A stretch of 5,949 bases of DNA from assembly GCA_030430345.1 (NCBI GenBank), contig JAUIFT010000204.1, forward strand, positions 1 to 5,949, given 5' to 3'. This DNA comes from Calditrichia bacterium. Its GTDB lineage: Bacteria; Calditrichota; Calditrichia; RBG-13-44-9; J042. This document shows positions 1 through 4,739 of the stretch, piece after piece (the first letter of the stretch is position 1; every line of letters begins with the position of its first letter). Below the pieces are notes generated by a model that saw nothing but the letters and a program-made list of their open reading frames with translations, was not told the origin of the DNA and ran no database searches. The position numbers and the translations under genes are program-made.

Positions 1-47
1 TTAATTATGCCATAGATCGTTTAACTTTGGGGGGCAGCTGGTGGTGA
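1..47 (+). CDS. Possible 3' end of an upstream gene (last 14 codons)
   Basis: The frame starting at base 3 is open from the window edge and reads NYAIDRLTLGGSWW before a TGA stop at 45-47. Alternating polar and hydrophobic residues ending in an aromatic residue resemble the last beta strand of an outer-membrane beta-barrel protein, whose C-terminus is usually Phe or Trp. This rests on only 14 codons, and an open stretch this short is expected by chance. The other two plus frames stop at or before base 15. A possible terminator follows at 30-79 and overlaps the end of this frame, which weakly supports a plus-strand gene finishing here. The gene's identity cannot be given. Confidence 0.25.
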   Translation, partial: NYAIDRLTLGGSWW

Positions 48-79
48 AACGGCTTAAATAAAGATGCTGCACCCTTTTT
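30..79 (+). terminator. Possible rho-independent terminator
   Basis: GGGGGCAGC (30-38) pairs with GCTGCACCC (66-74) except for one G/A mismatch, and five T residues (75-79) follow directly. The arms are GC-rich and the T-run is correctly placed for plus-strand transcription. The 27-nt loop is long for an intrinsic terminator, and the left arm would lie inside the putative reading frame ending at 47. It is plausible as the end of an upstream plus-strand transcript. Confidence 0.3.
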
Positions 80-98
80 GTCTAATCAGATTCGCTCC

Positions 99-117
99 CC
101 AATCTTAACTAGATTGG
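99..117. repeat. Small perfect inverted repeat in the left spacer
   Basis: CCAATCT (99-105) and AGATTGG (111-117) are perfect reverse complements separated by five bases (TAACT). It lies about 90 bp beyond the stop codon of the minus-strand lipoprotein gene. Neither side carries a T-run, so it is not a canonical terminator. It could be a protein-binding site or a weak RNA hairpin. The rest of 48-207 shows no coding potential or recognisable site. Confidence 0.35.
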
Positions 118-207
118 CAACATAATATTGTTAATAATAGGTACCGGTTCGTGCATTATCTCACTTTTTCGCGTGTATTTTAACTAAGAAGCACGCAAAT
201 AGTCAAT

Positions 208-870
208 TTATTTTTCCTTTTTCACGCGATGATACACACCTCGAAACCACATGCGCGGGGGCATATTCGGGTCATCATCCCCGTAGTATCCCCAGCCATA
301 GATAGTATATACATCTGCCTGAACAGTTTCCCTAAATCGCTCAATTTTTAGCGGCGTTTTTTTGCTGCGGGCCCAAATAATTGTGGTTTCATCTACTAAT
401 ATTCCCTGGTGAATCACCGTTTCATCCGGTTTAACAACCACACACCATAATTTCCCATTTTGTATTTTATTTACGCCAGCGCTAACAACTTGCTGTTTTT
501 CTCCGTTAGGTTTTTGATAAGTATCGATGATCTTAACCCGCTGGAAATATGGTGTTTCCGAGGTGTAACTTTGGGTGACTTCTATTGTCTGGATTAATTT
601 CAGTGGTAATGTACTAAAGAGGTTTTCATGTAAATTTTCCGGTTGTGCCGCTCTCTGCCGGATTTTACAGGTGTCTTCATAAATATGAAAGTTTCCCTGC
701 CAGTCTCCATCCAGCATCTGGAAAACATTGGCATAGGCAGCATCTTCCGTTACCACTGCCGGTGGCACGCTAATATCCTCAATCGCTACCTGAGTTTGGC
801 AACTCAATAACAGCAATACAGACCCAACTCCCCATTGCCAAAAAACTTTCATTCCGCTCCAGAATTTCAT
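208..870 (-). CDS. Unrecognised secreted lipoprotein, aromatic-rich C-terminus
   Basis: The 220-residue product has a hydrophobic N-terminal stretch ending in the lipobox LLSC, so Cys24 would be lipidated and the protein anchored to a membrane facing the periplasm or cell surface. Two starts are possible. Met1 has AGGA seven bases upstream. Met7 (ATG at 852-850) has GGAG four bases upstream and would give a tidier signal peptide beginning MKVFW. After an acidic linker, a GDWQG motif (residues 55-59) opens a region predicted by eye to be mostly beta strand, with single Cys residues at 68 and 143. The last 35 residues are rich in Tyr and Trp (Y188, Y191, W193, Y195, Y196, W208, F209, Y213) and carry a DDD triplet at 198-200. 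A G-x-W-x-G opening followed by beta strands recalls calycin/lipocalin-like folds, and I considered CpcT/CpeT-like and DUF1579-like families, but I cannot assign one. It is transcribed divergently from the receiver-kinase gene. Confidence 0.75.
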   Translation of the reverse strand: MKFWSGMKVFWQWGVGSVLLLLSCQTQVAIEDISVPPAVVTEDAAYANVFQMLDGDWQGNFHIYEDTCKIRQRAAQPENLHENLFSTLPLKLIQTIEVTQSYTSETPYFQRVKIIDTYQKPNGEKQQVVSAGVNKIQNGKLWCVVVKPDETVIHQGILVDETTIIWARSKKTPLKIERFRETVQADVYTIYGWGYYGDDDPNMPPRMWFRGVYHRVKKEK

Positions 871-950
871 CCAAACATCCTATGCTAGAAGTACGAAATA
901 TTATTCGAAAAACCTATGATAAATAATAAATGGGCAGCGAGGTTGGGAAA

Positions 951-1066
951 CCCCTTTTACAGTTGTCAATGAACAGTTATCGGTTATCAGTTAGCACTTT
1001 AATGCTACCGAAAACGACTTGCTGTTCATTTACTACTGTTTACGAATAACTGTTCACTGTAAAAGG
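951..1066. repeat. Imperfect long inverted repeat of 7/14-nt periodic units
   Basis: The left side (953-980) reads CCTTTTACAGT, then seven extra bases, then GAACAGTTAT. The right side (1046-1066) is ATAACTGTTCACTGTAAAAGG, the exact complement of those two blocks joined. Weaker complementarity of G- and C-rich flanks extends the arms to about 945 and 1074. The interior is periodic: AGTTATC, GGTTATC and AGTTAGC follow each other as heptamers on the left. On the right, CTGTTCA, CTGTTTA and CTGTTCA begin at 1022, 1036 and 1050, exactly 14 nt apart. The element encodes nothing and lies between two divergent genes. It resembles the small dispersed palindromic or heptamer-type repeats found between genes in some bacteria. 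A MITE-like origin is possible, but I see no clear target-site duplication. The rest of 871-1171 holds only the putative control sites of the flanking genes. Confidence 0.6.
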
Positions 1067-1089
1067 TAATCCCCAAAAATATTTCCAGC

Positions 1090-1099
1090 TTCATGAGAA
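1090..1099 (+). promoter_or_regulatory. TTCATGAGAA motif, copy 1, upstream of the receiver-kinase gene
   Basis: This 10-bp sequence recurs exactly at 2525-2534, upstream of the phosphatase gene. It has TTC/GAA arms around a 4-bp centre, a small near-palindrome. This copy lies 72 bases before the start codon and just upstream of a perfect -35-like TTGACA (1103-1108). An operator or activator site is an inference from its repetition and position. Confidence 0.25.
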
Positions 1100-1102
1100 T
1101 AA

Positions 1103-1131
1103 TTGACAATGGCTACGCTCTTATGAGATGA
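1103..1131 (+). promoter_or_regulatory. Weak candidate promoter for the receiver-kinase gene
   Basis: TTGACA at 1103-1108 matches the sigma-70 -35 consensus perfectly and lies about 65 bases before the start codon. With a 17-bp spacer, the -10 position (1126-1131) reads AGATGA, which is a poor match. The better TATGAG at 1122-1127 is too close. Recognition by a different sigma factor or a need for an activator is possible, so only the -35-like hexamer is solid. Confidence 0.2.
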
Positions 1132-1171
1132 AAAGGATAAAGAACACGAAAAATTAGCAAGAGGTGATTTC

Positions 1172-2404
1172 ATGAACAAGCAGCGAATTCTTATCGTCGA
1201 TGATGAGATGTATGATCTTATCCTGCTGGAAAAGACACTTGGCCGGGAAGGGGATTTCGAAATTATTAAAACCACTGATCCGGAACGCGCTCTTGCAATC
1301 CTTGATGAACAAGCGATTGACCTAATCATCAGCGATCATCATATGCCGCTGATGTCCGGCTTGGAAATGCTCGCCAAAATGCAGGAAATCGCGCCAGAGA
1401 CGATCCGTATCATTTCAACCGGCTATCCGGACGATTCACTGATTCGGGACGCTTATGCAACCGGCGTCGTTCAGCAATTTATAGCGAAACCCTGGCATTC
1501 CCAGGCGATGCTGATCACCGTTCGAAATGCGCTTGAGCATTTCCGCCTGAAAGCAGCGAAAGCAGCGCTGGCAAAAGAGATGGCCGAAAAGATTCGCCTG
1601 ATTCGCCAGCAAGCGAAAACGGTTGACGATTTTGATAGCTTAAAAAAGCAGTTTATGATGATCGCCAATCACGAATTACGCACCCCGGCAACCATCATCA
1701 CTGCCTCCCTGGACATTCTCGCCTCGCAAAAAGAGCATCTCAATGCGAGCCAGTTAAAATTTGTTACCAATGCACTGGGAGGCGCCCGGCGCTTAAACGA
1801 ACTGCTGGAAAAATTTTGCGGGATTCTCAAATACAACCAGCAACTGTGTGCAATGAATCGGGAAGCGGTGAATGTGAACAGTCAGCTGGAAACGATTCGC
1901 CAGGAAATTGAGCCACATTTACAACGGCGCAACATTACCCTGAACGTTTACAGTCCGGGCAATCTATCCATTAGCGCGGACTACAGTAAAATGTATCAGG
2001 TATTTCTAAACCTGATCAGTAATGCCATTAAATATTCACCGGATGGCGCGGCCATTACCATTAGCGCCCAGGAGATCGGCGATGAGGTTCTGATTGCCGT
2101 GAAAGACAAAGGCGTCGGTATTCCCGCCGAAGAGCTGGAAAACATCTTTAAAGACTTTTATCAACTCGGCGATACGATGAAACATCACAGCAGTCAGTTT
2201 GACTATCTTGGCAGTGGCGCCGGTTTGGGGCTTTCTTATTGTAAGAGCATCGTTTCTGCCTTCCGGGGAAGCATCTGGGCAGAAAGCGACGGTGAAGGTC
2301 TTGGCAGCACACTTTTTCTCAAGCTTCCCAGCTACCGAACCAATACGGAGATGATCCCGGTATCCGAAAAGCAGTTTTATGCCCGGGAACTTGTATCAGC
2401 ATAA
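1172..2404 (+). CDS. Receiver-histidine kinase hybrid (REC-HisKA-HATPase_c)
   Basis: This is a 410-residue cytosolic two-component protein with the receiver at the N-terminus. The receiver (about 4-124) has the acidic pair D10/D11, phospho-acceptor D55 in the stretch ISDHHMP, the S82/T83 switch position and K106 in a KPW motif. A charged, probably coiled-coil linker (125-158) leads to the HisKA dimerisation helix with H167 in NHELRTP. The ATPase domain (about 235-386) has the N box (N280-LISN-284), G1 box (DKGVGIP, 312-318), F box (326-330) and G2 box (GSGAGLGL, 347-354), so both modules look catalytically complete. There is no transmembrane segment, PAS or GAF sensor, so input probably arrives through phosphorylation of the receiver or a partner protein. 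The start is supported by GAGGTGA (1161-1167) four bases before ATG. The GAF-PP2C phosphatase gene follows in the same direction after 187 bp. Output partner and signal are unknown. Confidence 0.95.
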   Translation: MNKQRILIVDDEMYDLILLEKTLGREGDFEIIKTTDPERALAILDEQAIDLIISDHHMPLMSGLEMLAKMQEIAPETIRIISTGYPDDSLIRDAYATGVVQQFIAKPWHSQAMLITVRNALEHFRLKAAKAALAKEMAEKIRLIRQQAKTVDDFDSLKKQFMMIANHELRTPATIITASLDILASQKEHLNASQLKFVTNALGGARRLNELLEKFCGILKYNQQLCAMNREAVNVNSQLETIRQEIEPHLQRRNITLNVYSPGNLSISADYSKMYQVFLNLISNAIKYSPDGAAITISAQEIGDEVLIAVKDKGVGIPAEELENIFKDFYQLGDTMKHHSSQFDYLGSGAGLGLSYCKSIVSAFRGSIWAESDGEGLGSTLFLKLPSYRTNTEMIPVSEKQFYARELVSA

Positions 2405-2445
2405 AACACCTATACAGTACTTACCTCCTCTCACAGCACATCACC

Positions 2446-2467
2446 AGGCGCGCCGGGTTTCCCGGCC
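2446..2467 (+). other. GC-rich hairpin in the kinase-phosphatase spacer
   Basis: GCCGGG (2452-2457) and CCCGGC (2461-2466) form a perfect 6-bp stem with a TTT loop, in a run of G and C unlike the A/T-rich sequence around it. It lies about 50 bases after the kinase stop codon. No T-run follows directly; the first is TTTT some 10 bases further on. It could slow or partly end transcription between the two genes, or protect the 3' end of the kinase mRNA. It does not look like a full intrinsic terminator. Confidence 0.35.
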
Positions 2468-2524
2468 GCCCGGTTGATTTTAACCCGCCGTTCAACATCT
2501 CAGTTTTTTGAAAAAAATTAGCGG

Positions 2525-2534
2525 TTCATGAGAA
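2525..2534 (+). promoter_or_regulatory. TTCATGAGAA motif, copy 2, upstream of the phosphatase gene
   Basis: This is the exact second copy of the 10-bp near-palindrome at 1090-1099, here 57 bases before the phosphatase start codon and just after an A/T-rich tract. Similar placement before two consecutive signalling genes suggests a common regulator. No convincing -10/-35 pair was found next to it. Confidence 0.25.
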
Positions 2535-2591
2535 AAACCAGCGCCCAATTCCCTCTTAAATAGTGAACCCAGTAAAAGACAGGATATTAAG

Positions 2592-3923
2592 ATGGAATAT
2601 CAATTGACACTCGATAGAGGACAGAATATCGCCAACCATATTCAACAGACTGCGGCATCATCGTACAATACTAATCTGGCATATTCGCAACAACTCAACC
2701 GGCAGATTAGCACAATCTATGGCTTGACCCGCCTGCTCAATTCCCGCCAGAAACTGGACGAGCAACTGACGATGATACTCAATGAGACCAATCGTATCCT
2801 TGATGCGGATTTCTCCGTTTTCTATCTGCTCAACGACCGCCGGAAAGAGATTTGGCCGCATTTCCTCTGGGAAGGCAAGCTGATGCAGCTCCGCCAGCCG
2901 CTGGGGAACAGTATTGCGGAATATGTCCTGGAACATGGTAAAACCGTTAATGTCGCGGATGCATATAACGATCCCCGTTATCGCACGGAAATTGCCAAAC
3001 TGGGCCAGGTGCCGATCCGCTCTTTCCTGATCGTTCCTATTACAAACAGAAATGGCAAGATCAGCGGCTGTTTACAGGTCATCAATAAACGGCAGGGCAC
3101 ATTCGACCAGAAAGATACACAATGCCTGATGGTCATTGCCGATCTGATTGCTCTCGCGATTCAGGGCAACTTAATGAATGGCAAAGCGGACGAATGCCGG
3201 CGCCTTGAGAGCGAAATTAGCCGGGCGGTAGATATCCAGCGCCAATTACTTCCGGCAAAAGTGCCTCAGTTACCAGGATATGAGATGTTTGCTTTCAATC
3301 AGCCTTCGACCTTTGTTGGTGGAGATTATTACGACTTTTTCCCTTTTCCGCGCACGATGTCGTTTGTGATGGCGGATGTTTCCGGAAAAGGGGTTCCGGC
3401 AGCCCTGTTAACCGCAAATCTGCATGCCTCTCTGCATGCTTATGCCAGCGAGATTAACACCTGTAAGGAAATCGTTCGGAAGATCAATAATCACTTTTAT
3501 CTCTACACCGCATCGGATATGTTTGCGACTTTTTTCTGGGCGAATTTGAACCATCAAACCCATCGGTTCAAGTATGTCAATGCCGGACATATTCCCCCGA
3601 TCATCATCAAGAAAGACGGCACCATGAGTAAACTGAAGTCCGGTGGTCTGCCAATCGGTATCGTTGATGAATTCGAATATGAGCAATCGGAAGTCAAACT
3701 TTCCCGCGGTGATACCATGCTGCTTTTCACCGATGGTATTACCGAGGTGGCCAATCAGCGCAACGAGCAATTTGGCAAGAACCGGCTGCGGGAAGTGATT
3801 CAGCAGAACTATCATCTGCCCCCGAAGGAGCTGGGAAAAATGCTCCTGAATCAGGTGCGGATGTTCTCCCGTTCGGCGAATTATCCCGATGACATGACGT
3901 TGATAATACTGAAGCGTAATTAA
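2592..3923 (+). CDS. GAF-domain PP2C-type (SpoIIE/RsbU-like) serine phosphatase
   Basis: This 443-residue cytosolic protein is a sensor-phosphatase. After about 40 residues of helical leader comes a GAF domain (about 41-192). Its core strand shows the family pattern SFLIVPI (144-150), then NGKISG and LQVINK (161-166). A helical linker (about 205-221) ending in IQRQLLP is typical of proteins that join a sensor to a PP2C_SIG phosphatase. The phosphatase (about 230-441) keeps the metal-binding acidic residues: D245 in VGGDYYD, D262 in ADVSGKG, D381 in FTDGITE and D433/D434 in PDDMTL, so it should be active. Family members dephosphorylate STAS-domain anti-sigma antagonists in partner-switching control, and the GAF domain would bind a small ligand or another protein. 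No such partner is encoded in the window. AGGA seven bases before ATG supports the start. It is probably functionally linked to the preceding receiver-kinase and ends shortly before a strong terminator. Confidence 0.95.
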   Translation: MEYQLTLDRGQNIANHIQQTAASSYNTNLAYSQQLNRQISTIYGLTRLLNSRQKLDEQLTMILNETNRILDADFSVFYLLNDRRKEIWPHFLWEGKLMQLRQPLGNSIAEYVLEHGKTVNVADAYNDPRYRTEIAKLGQVPIRSFLIVPITNRNGKISGCLQVINKRQGTFDQKDTQCLMVIADLIALAIQGNLMNGKADECRRLESEISRAVDIQRQLLPAKVPQLPGYEMFAFNQPSTFVGGDYYDFFPFPRTMSFVMADVSGKGVPAALLTANLHASLHAYASEINTCKEIVRKINNHFYLYTASDMFATFFWANLNHQTHRFKYVNAGHIPPIIIKKDGTMSKLKSGGLPIGIVDEFEYEQSEVKLSRGDTMLLFTDGITEVANQRNEQFGKNRLREVIQQNYHLPPKELGKMLLNQVRMFSRSANYPDDMTLIILKRN

Positions 3924-3977
3924 AATAACGGGAGGTGAACGAGTACTGTAGGTGCTCAGTTTACCATTTAAGGAGGG

Positions 3978-4018
3978 AACCGCGGGGCTTCGCAAGAAGC
4001 CTCGCGGTTTTCGTTTTT
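3978..4018 (+). terminator. Strong intrinsic terminator with GCAA tetraloop
   Basis: A 14-bp stem (3978-3991 with 3996-4009) has a single G-T wobble and is closed by the loop GCAA, a stable GNRA-type tetraloop. TTCGTTTTT follows. It lies 54 bases after the phosphatase stop codon and should end that plus-strand transcript. In the minus direction the hairpin remains but no T-run follows, so it is a poorer terminator for the convergent fasciclin gene. The sequence between the stop codon and the stem contains two Shine-Dalgarno-like runs (GGGAGG at 3930, AAGGAGGG at 3970) with no credible gene behind them. Confidence 0.85.
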
Positions 4019-4023
4019 ATTAA

Positions 4024-4076
4024 CAATCAATTTCCGCACTTCGCAGCGGACAAACAGATAAATCTTTCTTTGATTG
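4024..4076 (-). other. Nested inverted repeats after the fasciclin gene
   Basis: CAATCAA (4024-4030) and TTGATTG (4070-4076) are perfect complements, and they enclose a second pair, TCCGC (4033-4037) with GCGGA (4046-4050). The structure begins just past the stop codon of the minus-strand fasciclin gene, so its mRNA could fold into a branched 3' structure. There is no clear T-run on the minus strand. It may stabilise the transcript or act with the downstream hairpin at 3978-4009 to end transcription. Confidence 0.3.
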
Positions 4077-4078
4077 CC

Positions 4079-4648
4079 TTATTCCGAGAAAAGAAAAACC
4101 TTATCTACGACATGAACAACACCATTAGACGCATCAATTGATCCAAGAATTTTGGCGCCGTTCACATAGGTTTCTCCGTCCTTAACTTCCACTTTGACGT
4201 ATTGCCCGGTAGCCAGGTATAAGTTAGTACCATCTGCCAGTAAGTCTCCTTTAAAAGTCCCCGGAGATGCATGCGAAGTAACAATACTGGCCAATTTCCC
4301 CTTGTTTTCCGGCTTAAGGAGTGTTTCCACTGTTCCTTCGGGTAACTCTGCAAAGGCAGCATTATTTGGTGCAAAAACGGTGAGCGGGCCCGGATTTACC
4401 AGAACGTTTTCCAGGCCAGCGGCTTTTACCGCGGCGACAAGGGTGGTATGATCTGCGGAGCCAGCAGCAATTTGCAGAATATTCTTTTCCGAAACATCAT
4501 CAACAACCCCTGCCTGTCCATGATTGTTTTTTAAATCTGATGTTCCCGACGAAGCAGCATCTGACTGATTTTCACCGCCTGTGCAGGCACTAAAAATAAA
4601 AGCGAACAAGAAAGGCAGCAAAACAAAGCGACAGTAACGAATCTTCAT
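4079..4648 (-). CDS. Fasciclin (FAS1) domain lipoprotein
   Basis: The 189-residue product starts with a basic, hydrophobic signal peptide ending in the lipobox FSAC, so Cys22 should be lipidated. A low-complexity linker rich in Ser, Asp and Gly (about 23-54) tethers a single FAS1 domain (about 57-187). The domain shows the first conserved block TVFAPNNAAF (90-99), the segment LLKPENK (110-116) common in bacterial members, and the second conserved block NGVVHVVDKVF (175-185). The usual Tyr-His pair between them is Ser-His here (125-126). FAS1 proteins generally mediate adhesion or protein contacts at the cell surface or in the matrix, and the ligand here cannot be inferred. GAGGAG seven or so bases upstream of ATG supports the start. 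It lies 91 bp after the UbiB-like gene in the same direction, and a candidate promoter in that gap suggests it can be transcribed separately. It converges on the phosphatase gene. Confidence 0.93.
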   Translation of the reverse strand: MKIRYCRFVLLPFLFAFIFSACTGGENQSDAASSGTSDLKNNHGQAGVVDDVSEKNILQIAAGSADHTTLVAAVKAAGLENVLVNPGPLTVFAPNNAAFAELPEGTVETLLKPENKGKLASIVTSHASPGTFKGDLLADGTNLYLATGQYVKVEVKDGETYVNGAKILGSIDASNGVVHVVDKVFLFSE

Positions 4649-4679
4649 AATACGCTCCTCTGGTTTATGTGACTAACCC

Positions 4680-4708
4680 AAAGTAGCGATGGAAAAAGTG
4701 CCTATCAA
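4680..4708 (-). promoter_or_regulatory. Candidate sigma-70-type promoter for the fasciclin gene
   Basis: On the minus strand, TTGATA (4708-4703) and TACTTT (4685-4680) are separated by exactly 17 bp. The -35 box matches consensus at five of six positions. The -10 box is weak (three of six, with the TA...T positions kept). Transcription would start roughly 25 bases before the ATG and leave room for the GAGGAG ribosome-binding site. Consensus promoters may differ in this organism. Confidence 0.35.
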
Positions 4709-4739
4709 CAATTCTTTTATTTTAAGACCTTTTAGTCTT

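Noticed and set aside
160..196. GCGTG/CACGC hairpin after the lipoprotein gene as a terminator
   Set aside because: It is a 5-bp stem with a 16-nt loop and no T-run on the minus strand, so it is not convincing.
1054..1329. A 91-codon minus-strand open frame
   Set aside because: It is very rich in Ser, Arg and Ile, as expected from the antisense of the receiver domain, and runs into the repeat element.
2423..2432. CCTCCT run resembling the 3' end of 16S rRNA, or a minus-strand ribosome-binding site
   Set aside because: No rRNA sequence surrounds it, and the first minus-strand ATG is more than 20 bases away and opens only a short frame antisense to the kinase gene.
3408..3995. A 195-codon minus-strand open frame
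   Set aside because: It lies antisense to the phosphatase domain of a clearly real gene and runs into the terminator. Its sequence has no recognisable domain and reads as a mirror of the sense codons.
3952..4023. A 23-codon frame beginning GTG and ending within the terminator T-run
   Set aside because: Its codons are the hairpin itself, and the nearest Shine-Dalgarno-like run is about 16 bases away, too far to be convincing.
3935..4141. A 68-codon plus-strand open frame starting at GTG after a Shine-Dalgarno-like run
   Set aside because: It reads straight through the strong terminator at 3978-4018 and into the antisense of the fasciclin gene. Its composition is not protein-like.
4724..4739. 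AAGAC/GTCTT inverted repeat just after the UbiB-like stop codon as its terminator
   Set aside because: The stem is only 5 bp and low in GC. The T-rich side is on the plus strand, the wrong direction for that gene.
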